This document shows positions 25,937 to 34,407 of a DNA stretch of 64,000 nt, piece after piece (position 1 is the stretch's first letter; every line of letters starts with the position of its first letter). The notes beneath the pieces were generated by a model. The model did no database searches. It worked only from the letters and a program-made list of their open reading frames with translations, and was not told the DNA's origin. The translations under genes and the position numbers were made by a program. The DNA is taken from contig CANKYZ010000006.1 in the NCBI GenBank assembly GCA_947488325.1, positions 1 to 64,000 on the forward strand, written 5' to 3'. Origin of the DNA: an uncultured Erythrobacter sp. (GTDB lineage: Bacteria; Pseudomonadota; Alphaproteobacteria; Sphingomonadales; Sphingomonadaceae).

Positions 25937-26296
25937 TTACCAATCATCACGCGGGGCAAAGAATCGTTCTTCGGCGATTTTGCCTTCTTTCACGGTGTAA
26001 AGGCCAATTTCCGATGACTTTGTGCGCTCTCCACCGAAGGTCACAGCCATGGTAAATCGGATCGCAAATTGGCCTCCAAAGACGTATGGACCATCGCGGG
26101 AAGTTGAGTGCATCTTTGCGTTGTTTTCCCACCATGCATGTTTGGCGAGAAGCGCGGTGCGGCCCTCCGTGCGCGCCATTTCGCCTTCTTGGGGCTCAAG
26201 ACTGACAATATCGTCAGACCAATATGCTTGGCAGCCTTGTGCATCTTCCTCGATAAGCAGTTTTACGAAGTCAATTGCAATCTGGGTCGTATCCAT
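25937..26296 (-). CDS. SnoaL-like/NTF2-fold protein
   Basis: A 119-residue protein of the NTF2-like cone fold (SnoaL-like or DUF4440-like). The pattern is an N-terminal helix (AIDFVKLLIEEDAQGCQAYWSDDIV), then GRTALLAKHAWWENNAKMH and strands ending VTFGGERTKSSEIGLYTVKEGKI. Such proteins can be small enzymes or ligand binders. No substrate can be assigned. Convergent with the DUF6456 gene. Confidence 0.75.
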   Translation of the reverse strand: MDTTQIAIDFVKLLIEEDAQGCQAYWSDDIVSLEPQEGEMARTEGRTALLAKHAWWENNAKMHSTSRDGPYVFGGQFAIRFTMAVTFGGERTKSSEIGLYTVKEGKIAEERFFAPRDDW

Positions 26297-26371
26297 GAGG
26301 TTTGCTCTGCTCAGATTTCTGGATTGGGAGAAGATGTGAGATGGAGCGCCAGAAGCCTAATAATTTTGTCT

Positions 26372-26398
26372 CATGGACCGTGTAACATGCGGTCCATG
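26372..26398 (-). terminator. Inverted repeat after the uracil-DNA glycosylase gene
   Basis: CATGGACCG and CGGTCCATG form a perfect 9-base stem around a 9-base loop, 21 bases past the glycosylase stop. There is no T run, so it may be a terminator or a protein-binding site. Confidence 0.35.
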
Positions 26399-26418
26399 TC
26401 TCACCCGAAAGCCGCGGT

Positions 26419-27006
26419 TCAGTCGATACGGTTGGCGACCTCTTGGCGCAGACGCGGCAGCACTTCGCTTTCGTACCAGGGGTTCTTGGTCATCCACATA
26501 CGCACCCGCCATGCTGGGTGAGGCAAGGGCAAGAATGGAGCGAAGTCTGCACCCTGACGGACGCGCTCGGTCATGGAGAGTTTGCGGGTTTCAGACAGGT
26601 ATTGGGCCTGTGCATAAGTGCCGACGAGCAGAGTCAATCGCTCTGACGGGAGGAGCGACAGGATGCGGTCATGCCAAGCTGGCTGGCACTCCTTGCGCGG
26701 GGGAGCATCGCCACCTTTTGCCTTGCCCGGATAGCAAAAGCCCATGGGCATCAGCGCAATGGCATCGGGATCGTAGAACCGGTCCTTATCGATGCCCAGC
26801 CATTCGCGCAGCCGGTCACCGCTGTCATCGTCCCATGGCACGCCGGTCGCATGGACCTTCGTCCCAGGAGCTTGGCCGATGATCAGGATACGTGAGTTGG
26901 GTGAGAATTGGACAATGGGGCGGGGGCCGAGTGGCAAATGTTCAGCGCAAATGGCACAAGCTGCGATATCGCGGTGGAGTTTGGTGGATTGTGCTTTGGC
27001 GCTCAT
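26419..27006 (-). CDS. Uracil-DNA glycosylase family protein
   Basis: A 195-residue DNA repair enzyme of the uracil-DNA glycosylase superfamily. The catalytic-site motif is IIGQAPGTKVHATGVPWDD at about residues 48-66, and LPLPHPAWR near the C terminus carries the second motif with His. It would remove uracil or a similar damaged base from DNA. It is closest to the short single-domain type without an iron-sulfur cluster, since no suitable Cys set is seen. The ATG overlaps the stop of the ABC-F gene by 4 bases, so the two are co-translated. Confidence 0.85.
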   Translation of the reverse strand: MSAKAQSTKLHRDIAACAICAEHLPLGPRPIVQFSPNSRILIIGQAPGTKVHATGVPWDDDSGDRLREWLGIDKDRFYDPDAIALMPMGFCYPGKAKGGDAPPRKECQPAWHDRILSLLPSERLTLLVGTYAQAQYLSETRKLSMTERVRQGADFAPFLPLPHPAWRVRMWMTKNPWYESEVLPRLRQEVANRID

Positions 27007-28829
27007 CCTTCAAGTTGCTCTGCTAGGTCGAGCCAGCGCTCTTCGGCAAGGTCCTTCTCTTGGCGAGCATTCTCAATGCCTTTGGAGATTGTCGAAAACC
27101 GTTGCGGGTCAGAAACAAAGAGATTTGGGTCAGCAAGAATGGCCTCTCCCTTGGAGATGGCGGTATCCAGCTCCTCAATCCGCGCGGGGAGCAGTTCGTA
27201 ATCGCGTCGGTCCTTATAGGACAGCTTGCCCGTTTTGGGTGTGGATTTTGGAGGTGGTGCTTTGCTGGCGGCGGCGTTCATGCGCGACTTGCCTTGCGTT
27301 GGCTTCTGCCGCTTCGCCTCCCAATCGGCATAGCCACCAGCAACGATATCGACCTTGCCCGATCCATCAAGACCGAGCGTAACTGTCACTGTCTTATCAA
27401 GGAAATCGCGATCATGGCTGACGATCAGAACAGTGCCGTCAAAGTCAGCAATAACCTCTTGCAGCAGATCGAGCGTTTCGAGGTCGAGGTCATTAGTCGG
27501 TTCATCCAGAACCAGCAGATTCGCAGTGCGCGCGAACTCTCGCGCTAGCAGCAAGCGTGAACGTTCTCCACCCGACAGAATGCCCACCCGCGTGTCGACC
27601 AGTTTGGGGTCAAACAAGAAGTCTTTGAGATAGGCCTGCACATGCGTTCGTGCCCCGCGCACATCGATCCAGTCGCCGCCTTCTGCAAGGATATCGCGAA
27701 CAGTCGCATCAGGCTCCATCAGTTTGCGCTGTTGATCGATCATCACGCCAGTCAGTGTGCTGGCACGAGTGATCGTGCCACTATCGGGCTCCAGCTCTCC
27801 GGTGAGCATTTTGAGTAGAGTGGTCTTACCCGCTCCATTCCCACCAACAAAACCGATGCGATCACCATTTTGGATGCGCAGGGTAAAAGGCTTGATAATG
27901 GCGCGCCCGTCATAGGTTTTAGTGATGCCCTCCGCGACAATCACGGACTTGGATTTGAAGTCGGAATCGTTAGACAGTTTGAGCTTGGCAGAGCCCGCGT
28001 CAGAAATCATCGCCGCGCGCGTTTCACGCATTTGGTAGAGTTTCTCGAGCCGACCTTGGTTCCGCTTACGCCGTGCGGTCACACCGCGTTCGAGCCAATG
28101 TGCCTCTAGTTTTAGCTTTGCATCAAGCTTTTCCGCCGCGCGGGCTTCCTCTGCGTAGACAGCCTCTTCCCATGCGTCATAACCGCCAAAGCCGACCTCC
28201 TTGCGCCGCAAAGTCCCACGGTCGAGCCATAGCGTCGCGTGGGTCAGGCGTTTGAGAAATGTGCGATCATGGCTGATGGTTATGAATGCGCCTTTGTAAC
28301 GGCTCAGCCAATCTTCAAGCCAATCGATCGCGCTCAGATCAAGGTGGTTGGTTGGTTCATCTAATAGCAGCAAGTCAGGCTCTTGCGCCAGTGCGCGGGC
28401 AATCGCGGCGCGGCGGCGCTCACCTCCACTCGCGCTTGCAGCATCGGTAGTCATATCGATACCAAGCTGCCCGGCAATCGAGTCAACGGCATAGCGCTCT
28501 GGCGCGTAGTCGCCTGCCAGCGCAAAATCCATCAATGTACTGAAGGCTCCGAAATCGGGGTCTTGTTCGAGAAAGACAATTCGGGTGTTGGACCTTACGC
28601 GCCTAGTGCCGCGATCGGCCTCAATCTGGTCATCGATCAGTTTCAGCAGCGTAGTCTTACCCGCGCCGTTTCGCCCGATCAGCGCTAACCGGTCGCCGGG
28701 CATCACGTGCAGATCGATAGGCTCTGCGCCCGCACCGGGACGTGGACCACCGAATAGCCAACGGGCGCCTTGTTGGAGACCAAGGCCTTCCCAAGAGAGG
28801 ATCGGAGGTTGTGCCATAAGAGGCGGCAC
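27003..28829 (-). CDS. ABC-F family ATPase, Uup-like
   Basis: A 608-residue cytoplasmic protein with two ATPase domains. Each has a Walker A (GRNGAGKTT and GGNGAGKTT), a signature (SGGERRR and LSGGERS) and DEPTNHLD or DEPTNDLD. After the second domain comes a basic linker and a C-terminal coiled coil (about 545-608), as in Uup. Uup-type proteins act on ribosomes or DNA intermediates. An alternative start is ATG 28817 (MAQPPILSWEG), which fits homologues better. Operon with the downstream glycosylase by ATGA overlap. Confidence 0.9.
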   Translation of the reverse strand: MPPLMAQPPILSWEGLGLQQGARWLFGGPRPGAGAEPIDLHVMPGDRLALIGRNGAGKTTLLKLIDDQIEADRGTRRVRSNTRIVFLEQDPDFGAFSTLMDFALAGDYAPERYAVDSIAGQLGIDMTTDAASASGGERRRAAIARALAQEPDLLLLDEPTNHLDLSAIDWLEDWLSRYKGAFITISHDRTFLKRLTHATLWLDRGTLRRKEVGFGGYDAWEEAVYAEEARAAEKLDAKLKLEAHWLERGVTARRKRNQGRLEKLYQMRETRAAMISDAGSAKLKLSNDSDFKSKSVIVAEGITKTYDGRAIIKPFTLRIQNGDRIGFVGGNGAGKTTLLKMLTGELEPDSGTITRASTLTGVMIDQQRKLMEPDATVRDILAEGGDWIDVRGARTHVQAYLKDFLFDPKLVDTRVGILSGGERSRLLLAREFARTANLLVLDEPTNDLDLETLDLLQEVIADFDGTVLIVSHDRDFLDKTVTVTLGLDGSGKVDIVAGGYADWEAKRQKPTQGKSRMNAAASKAPPPKSTPKTGKLSYKDRRDYELLPARIEELDTAISKGEAILADPNLFVSDPQRFSTISKGIENARQEKDLAEERWLDLAEQLEG

Positions 28830-28924
28830 CTAGTTGCGGATCGATGGGCTTGCAAGCGCGCTGCGAAGACGGTTCAGTATGCGCTAAGCCCCGGCATCCG
28901 ATAGTGGGCGCATAGGAGAACATC

Positions 28925-29671
28925 GTGATTCGTCATTCATTCGCATTTGCCGCAGCCGTTGCATTGGCTCTGCCTGCCGCTTTTCCCGCATCTGCAATTG
29001 CCGCAGAAGTCGAAATTCAATCCGCAGGGCCGGTGATTGAATTGTCGGTTTATGAAAGCGTTACCGCAGCGCCTGATCTTGTCACGATTGGCGCGGGTGT
29101 CAGCACGCAGGCGCCAACCGCAGTCGAGGCGATGCGACAGAACGCCGCCGAAATGCAGCGCGTGATTGATCGTATCCTTGCGTTGGGAGTTGCTGAGGAG
29201 GACATTCAGACCACCGGGATCAGCTTGAACGCGCAATATGATTATGATCGCCCTAATCAGCGACAGATTTTTCGCGGATACCAAGTGTCCAATCGGGTCA
29301 GCGTAACACTGCGCGAGATCGACGAAACAGGTGCTGTACTTGATGCTTTAGTCTCGGCTGGTGCGACCAACCTGTCTGGCCCGAGTTTTAGCATTGAAGA
29401 TGACGAAGCGGCCAAAGATCTCGCTCGTAAGCGTGCGGTTGAGCGGGCTGAGCAGCGGGCACGGGCTTATGCTGAAGTGGCTGGCTATTCTGGTGTACGC
29501 ATCCTCTCCATCAGTGAGGCGATACGCGGAAACAGGGCAGTTCCTGAAACGACCCTACGCGCCCGTGCGGCGGACGTTGCGCTTTCCACGCCAGTCCAAC
29601 CGGGCCAAGTCAACACTGGCGTCAGTATTACAATCAAATATGAAATGGTGAGCGCTCAGCCAGCGGGCTAA
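28925..29671 (+). CDS. SIMPL domain periplasmic protein (DUF541)
   Basis: A 248-residue exported protein. A signal peptide (about 1-26, ending ASAIAAE) is followed by the SIMPL/DUF541 domain: TIGAGVSTQAPTAVEAM, IDRILALGVAEEDIQTTGIS, a central YQVSNRVSVTLREID, and SISEAIRG. Related proteins have been linked to oxidative stress tolerance, but the function is unsettled. Confidence 0.9.
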   Translation: MIRHSFAFAAAVALALPAAFPASAIAAEVEIQSAGPVIELSVYESVTAAPDLVTIGAGVSTQAPTAVEAMRQNAAEMQRVIDRILALGVAEEDIQTTGISLNAQYDYDRPNQRQIFRGYQVSNRVSVTLREIDETGAVLDALVSAGATNLSGPSFSIEDDEAAKDLARKRAVERAEQRARAYAEVAGYSGVRILSISEAIRGNRAVPETTLRARAADVALSTPVQPGQVNTGVSITIKYEMVSAQPAG

Positions 29672-29748
29672 CCGCTTCTTCGCTTAACGCCCCCCGCGAT
29701 CACTATTCACAGCTTGTTCAACGCAGATCATTTAGGCATGACAGCACA

Positions 29749-30090
29749 ATGACACATGGCCGCACAATTCTTGCTGCAATGACAGCCGCTACCTTGTTGA
29801 TCAGCCTTGGCGCTGGATCGGCTTCGGCGCTGGTTGCTGACAGCGCAAGCGCTCAGGAACAAGCGCGTTCTGATCAGGGCGAGGCACGGCGTGAAATGCG
29901 CGCTGGCAACCAATTGTCGCTGCGAGAGATTGAACGCCGCATTTTGCCGCAAATGCGGGGCAGTGAATATCTCGGCCCATCTTATGACAGCACAGCGCGG
30001 GCATATCGTTTGAAGTTCATTCGCGATGGGCGTGTAACCTATATTGATGTCGATGCCCGCACGGGCAGCATCATCAGCCGCGCAAACTGA
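29749..30090 (+). CDS. Exported PepSY-like protein
   Basis: A 113-residue protein with a signal peptide (about 1-35) and a C-terminal PepSY-like domain (YLGPSYDSTARAYRLKFIRDGRVTYIDVDARTG in two parts, from about residue 74). It lies 124 bases upstream of a response regulator gene and then a sensor kinase gene. PepSY proteins encoded next to two-component pairs may modulate the sensor in the periplasm, which is inferred here. Confidence 0.75.
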   Translation: MTHGRTILAAMTAATLLISLGAGSASALVADSASAQEQARSDQGEARREMRAGNQLSLREIERRILPQMRGSEYLGPSYDSTARAYRLKFIRDGRVTYIDVDARTGSIISRAN

Positions 30091-30214
30091 GATTGAGCGG
30101 CAAGAAGCGAAATCGCCGGGGGACTAAGCCCATGGTGCACAGCGTCGTTCGCTTGACGAGTGGTGCGCAAACGCGCAACCACCCGCGTGCAAACTTACAG
30201 CAGAACGGTGGAAT

Positions 30215-30892
30215 ATGCGCATCCTAATCGTCGAAGACGAACCCACTCTTGGCCAACAATTGAAAACAACCTTGGAACAGACCGGTTATGCCGTTGATTT
30301 GTCCACAGATGGCGAAGACGGACATTTTCTTGGCAGCACTGAAGACTATGACGCCTGCGTCCTTGACCTCGGTCTGCCAGAAATTGACGGACTGTCAGTA
30401 TTGGGCATGTGGCGCAAAGAAGGACGCGATTTCCCTGTGCTGGTCTTAACCGCAAGAGACAGTTGGTCGGATAAGGTCGCCGGATTGGACGCTGGCGCGG
30501 ATGATTATCTGGCTAAACCTTTCCAGACCGAAGAATTGATCGCTCGCCTGCGGGCGCTTATCCGCCGTGCGTCGGGCAATACTTCATCGGAACTGACAGC
30601 GGGCAATGTCCGGCTGGACACACGTTCTGGCCGGGTAACGCGCGATGGGGAGCCTGTGAAACTTACCGCACAGGAATACAAATTGCTCAGCTATCTGATG
30701 CACCACAAAGGCAAAGTGGTGAGCCGGACAGAGCTGATCGAGCATATTTACGACCAAGATTTCGACCGCGATTCCAACACGATCGAAGTTTTCGTCACCC
30801 GCATTCGCAAGAAACTAGGTGCAGAGGTAATCACTACGATCCGTGGCCTCGGTTACAGTCTCGACGACCCAGCAGACGCTCCCCGAGCCTAA
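30215..30892 (+). CDS. OmpR/PhoP-family response regulator
   Basis: A 225-residue regulator. The receiver domain (about 1-118) has the acidic pair in VEDEP, phospho-acceptor Asp51 in VLDLGLP, Thr in LTARD and Lys in LAKPF. The winged-helix DNA-binding domain (about 128-220) has TAQEYKLLSYL and NTIEVFVTRIRKKLG. It would be phosphorylated by the kinase encoded 61 bases downstream. Confidence 0.95.
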   Translation: MRILIVEDEPTLGQQLKTTLEQTGYAVDLSTDGEDGHFLGSTEDYDACVLDLGLPEIDGLSVLGMWRKEGRDFPVLVLTARDSWSDKVAGLDAGADDYLAKPFQTEELIARLRALIRRASGNTSSELTAGNVRLDTRSGRVTRDGEPVKLTAQEYKLLSYLMHHKGKVVSRTELIEHIYDQDFDRDSNTIEVFVTRIRKKLGAEVITTIRGLGYSLDDPADAPRA

Positions 30893-30953
30893 GGGCGCGC
30901 GTAAAGCTGACCCATCATCTACTCCGGACAAGGGAGCGGGTGAGGGGGTGGCC

Positions 30954-32357
30954 ATGTCTGCGGAGGAGAACGCTCCGGCTCTGCTAGCTCCTACCCCACT
31001 CGCCAGTATTGCACGGCGGATGGGCTTCATTGCGGCTGGGTGGATTATTGTCTTGCTCTTGGGTGGCGGAATTGCGCTCGAGCGAGCTTTAACAAGCCAG
31101 GTTGAAGCGAATTTCGATGAGCAATTGGAATATCAACTGACGGCGATGATCACTGCTGCCGAGGTCGATCCATTCGGTGACGTCTTTTTCGAACGAAACC
31201 TTGGCAATCAAGCGTTTCTAGAACCAAATAGCGGACTCTATTGGCAGATTAGTGGTGAGGGTTTCGACCCTTGGCCTTCGCGAAGTCTTTGGGACCGGAC
31301 GCTTGAGTTACGAGGCGAAAATAGCGGTAATGACCGTGACCCCGAGCATTTTGACAGCGAAGTTCACTACTACAATTCGGACCAGTTCGACGGGGAGCCA
31401 ATGCGTATCGCGGAACGCATGGTGATTCTGCCGGGTAGCGAGACGCGTTGGACCTTTGCTGTGGCTAGCGCGACCGAACAAATGGATGATCAAGTCCAGC
31501 TCGTCCGTTCCATCTTGATTTGGAGCTTTGCTGCTCTTGGATTGGGGCTTTTCGTGATGGCGTTGCTGCAAATTCGTTACGGTCTTTCTCCGTTGCGCCG
31601 CGTCCGGGTTGCGATCCAGAAACTGCGCAGCACAGGTGAAAACCGGATCACCGATCGGCTTCCGATAGAAGTTCAACCACTGGTTGAAGAAGTGAATGCG
31701 CTGCTGCAACATACTGAGCAGCAAGCCGAAGAAGCACGGACCCATGCAGGAAATCTTGCCCATGCGTTGAAGACGCCGCTGACAGTGTTGACCAATGCGG
31801 CGACAGCGCGCGCGCCAGACCTCAACGAAGCTGTTTTCCGCGAAACCCGCACGATGCAACGTCATGTTGATCACCACCTTGCCCGTGCTCGCGCCGTTGG
31901 TCGGCGTGCGGTTGGCCAAGCGCGCACCGATGTCCGCCAGAGCGCAGAGGCCGTGCGCCGCGCAGTGGAACGTCTCTATCCAGAAGGGCGGTTGGACGTC
32001 GCTGGAAGCAAAGATGCGATGGTCGCGATTGAAAGACAGGACTTGGATGAAATCCTCGGCAATCTGATCGAGAACGCTGCGAAATATGGCGGCGGCAGTG
32101 TATTCGTTACGCTCGACCACGAACCGGGAAGCCCGATGTGCCGCATTTGGGTGGAGGATGACGGGGTCGGCATTCCTGAGAAAGAACGGCTGCGTATCTT
32201 TGATCGGGGAGCACGGTTGGATACGGGCAAACCGGGAACGGGCCTTGGGCTCGCCATTGTGCGCGATGTGGCTGAAATTTACGGCGGCTCGGTTACTTTG
32301 GGCGAGAGTGAAGATTTGGGCGGACTGCTGGTGGAATTGCGCCTTCCCCGGGCGTGA
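30954..32357 (+). CDS. Sensor histidine kinase
   Basis: A 467-residue inner-membrane kinase. Spans at about 23-46 and 180-200 flank a periplasmic sensor region. A HAMP segment follows (LRRVRVAIQKLRSTGENRI). The phospho-acceptor His is in GNLAHALKTPLTV, with the N box LGNLIENAAKYGG, G1 DDGVGIPE and G2 GTGLGLAIV. The frame is open back to a GTG at 30843 that overlaps the regulator gene, but ATG 30954 has a good upstream GAGGGGG site. It pairs with the regulator at 30215 and resembles PhoQ-like sensors of sphingomonads. Confidence 0.92.
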   Translation: MSAEENAPALLAPTPLASIARRMGFIAAGWIIVLLLGGGIALERALTSQVEANFDEQLEYQLTAMITAAEVDPFGDVFFERNLGNQAFLEPNSGLYWQISGEGFDPWPSRSLWDRTLELRGENSGNDRDPEHFDSEVHYYNSDQFDGEPMRIAERMVILPGSETRWTFAVASATEQMDDQVQLVRSILIWSFAALGLGLFVMALLQIRYGLSPLRRVRVAIQKLRSTGENRITDRLPIEVQPLVEEVNALLQHTEQQAEEARTHAGNLAHALKTPLTVLTNAATARAPDLNEAVFRETRTMQRHVDHHLARARAVGRRAVGQARTDVRQSAEAVRRAVERLYPEGRLDVAGSKDAMVAIERQDLDEILGNLIENAAKYGGGSVFVTLDHEPGSPMCRIWVEDDGVGIPEKERLRIFDRGARLDTGKPGTGLGLAIVRDVAEIYGGSVTLGESEDLGGLLVELRLPRA

Positions 32358-32475
32358 CCGGTCCGAGGGTGATCGGCCCGCGCGTGATCTCGGCTGTGGG
32401 CTAGAGTTTCCTAAAATTCATCTTAGGTTCAAAGCTTTGCGAGCATCTGATAGTTAAGGGTATGGGAGACGTCGT

Positions 32476-32946
32476 ATGATCGTAAATCGGTTTGTTATGT
32501 TGGGTGCGATCGGCGCACTCTCCGCCTGTGCCGCTGTTCCATCCTCTGATGGCTTTGCAGGTGAGCGCACTGTCTTCCACAATCCCTATGCCTCGCTTGA
32601 ATCGGAGAATGGTCCGGTTGGACCGGAATGCGACGGCTGTTTTGGCAATGACGGTCGGTGGCTGGATGGTCTGGTCTATGTTGGTGGAGACTACGCCTTT
32701 GACCGGAAAGGAAACCGTGTTCGGCTTTCACGCAACGATCGAAGGGCCCTAGAAAGTCGCCGTCAGGCAGTTATTGATCGGGCAGAGAGCAATCGCAGCC
32801 TCGCCGAAGACTCCGCTCGCGGAGCATCTGGACCTCCTGAACCCGTGCCATCCGCGCCTGCGGTATCAGCGCAAGTTAGCACTGAAAGCGCAAGTGCGAG
32901 GCGAAGCCATAGGGCACCGGCGCCGGTATTAGTTCCGAATCGTTAG
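32476..32946 (+). CDS. Hypothetical lipoprotein
   Basis: A 156-residue predicted lipoprotein: the signal sequence ends in the lipobox LSAC, with lipidation at about Cys18. The mature part has a CDGCFGNDGRW segment and a low-complexity Pro/Ala/Ser C-terminal tail ending in basic residues. No known domain is recognised. It follows the sensor kinase by 118 bases. Confidence 0.7.
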   Translation: MIVNRFVMLGAIGALSACAAVPSSDGFAGERTVFHNPYASLESENGPVGPECDGCFGNDGRWLDGLVYVGGDYAFDRKGNRVRLSRNDRRALESRRQAVIDRAESNRSLAEDSARGASGPPEPVPSAPAVSAQVSTESASARRSHRAPAPVLVPNR

Positions 32947-32986
32947 GCGCAGCAGGAGCAAAGCACCTCAAACCGGCGCTAGATAC

Positions 32987-33310
32987 CTAACCCTCGCGCG
33001 CTTTTTCGTGGTGGCGGATCACTTCTTCGATAATGAAACGCAGGAACTTTTCGCTGAATTCTGGGTCAAGGTCAGCTTCTTCAGAAAGTTTGCGCAACCG
33101 TTCTATCTGCCGTTTTTCGCGTGCGGGATCGGCTGGGGGCAGAGTGACCTTCGCCTTGTATTCGCCGACTGCCTGAGTGATCCGAAACCTCTCCGCCAAC
33201 ATATGGATGATCGCGGCGTCAATATTGTCGATACTCTTGCGGAACGACACCAGCGTGGTGTCGCCTGCAGTATTGTGGTTTGCGTGTGAGGGTTGCGTTT
33301 CATGCGACAT
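32987..33310 (-). CDS. Chorismate mutase, AroQ class
   Basis: A 107-residue all-helical enzyme that turns chorismate into prephenate for Phe and Tyr synthesis. The AroQ pattern is seen in SFRKSIDNIDAAIIHMLAERF, AVGEYKAK and EKRQIERLRKL, with the Arg and Lys residues that bind substrate. The frame is open upstream to 33469, but ATG 33310 fits the family length. Divergent from the polyprenyl synthase gene. Confidence 0.9.
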   Translation of the reverse strand: MSHETQPSHANHNTAGDTTLVSFRKSIDNIDAAIIHMLAERFRITQAVGEYKAKVTLPPADPAREKRQIERLRKLSEEADLDPEFSEKFLRFIIEEVIRHHEKAREG

Positions 33311-33377
33311 AGCGTGTGAAAGTAGCAGCAATTCAGCGCTTGCCAAGCGCGCTGGGCACCCCTTATTGCGCATCCTC

Positions 33378-34388
33378 ATGACTGCAGACGTCGTTCCCCT
33401 GCCGCGTAAGGCACCGACACTTGATCCCATGTTGTCGCTAACCGCGAGCGGTATGAACTCGGTGAACACCGTGATTCTGGAGCGAATGCATAGCGAAATA
33501 CCGCTGATCCCGCGCCTTGCAGGGCATTTGATTTCAGGCGGTGGAAAACGGCTGCGCCCTATGCTTACGCTCGCAGGCGCTGAGCTCGTCGGTTATCAGG
33601 GCACACGTCACCATAAACTCGCGGCTGCAGTGGAATTTATTCATACGGCAACCCTGCTGCATGACGATGTCGTCGATGGTAGTGAACTGCGCCGGGGCAA
33701 AGCGGCTGCGAATATCATATTTGGCAATCCGGCGACGGTTCTGGTTGGCGACTTTCTGTTCAGCCGCGCGTTTGAATTGATGACAGAGGATGGCTCGCTC
33801 AGAGTTCTCAAGATTCTCAGCCATGCCAGCGCTGTAATTGCCGAAGGCGAAGTGTCGCAATTGACTGCGCAGCGTCAGATTGAAACCAGCGAAGAACGCT
33901 ATCTCCACATAATCGGCGCCAAAACGGCTGCTTTGTTCGCTGCGGCCAGCCAGATCAGCGCGGTGGTTGCAGAATGCAGCGAAGAGCAAGAACGCGCGCT
34001 TGAAGACTACGGGCGAAATCTTGGCGTTGCTTTTCAATTGGTCGACGATGCGATCGACTATGATTCGGATGCGGCGCAAATGGGCAAAGATCAAGGTGAC
34101 GATTTCCGCGAAGGCAAAATGACGCTCCCAGTCATTCTCGCCTATGCGCGCGGCGATGAAGCGGAACGTAAGTTCTGGAAAGACGCCATTTTGGGCCATC
34201 TCAGCTCAGATAAAGATCTCGCGCAGGCGATTGCCTTGATCGAAAAGCACAATGCTTTGCATGACACACGCGAACGGGCTCGGCATTTTGCGCACCGGGC
34301 AATCGATGCGATTTCAATCTTCCCCGACAGCAAAGCCCGTGCCGCAATGGCCGAAGCGGCGCAATTCGCGGTCGCGCGCGGATATTGA
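33378..34388 (+). CDS. Polyprenyl diphosphate synthase (IspB type)
   Basis: A 336-residue trans-prenyltransferase. It joins isopentenyl units to make the side chain of ubiquinone, probably C40-C50. The first Asp-rich motif is LLHDDVVDGSELRRG, the second LVDDAIDYDSD. SGGGKRLRPML is also present. The frame is open upstream to 33177, overlapping the chorismate mutase gene, but ATG 33378 gives the family-like start. Chain length cannot be read from sequence alone. Confidence 0.92.
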   Translation: MTADVVPLPRKAPTLDPMLSLTASGMNSVNTVILERMHSEIPLIPRLAGHLISGGGKRLRPMLTLAGAELVGYQGTRHHKLAAAVEFIHTATLLHDDVVDGSELRRGKAAANIIFGNPATVLVGDFLFSRAFELMTEDGSLRVLKILSHASAVIAEGEVSQLTAQRQIETSEERYLHIIGAKTAALFAAASQISAVVAECSEEQERALEDYGRNLGVAFQLVDDAIDYDSDAAQMGKDQGDDFREGKMTLPVILAYARGDEAERKFWKDAILGHLSSDKDLAQAIALIEKHNALHDTRERARHFAHRAIDAISIFPDSKARAAMAEAAQFAVARGY

Positions 34389-34407
34389 TCGCGCTATTCG
34401 GACGGGC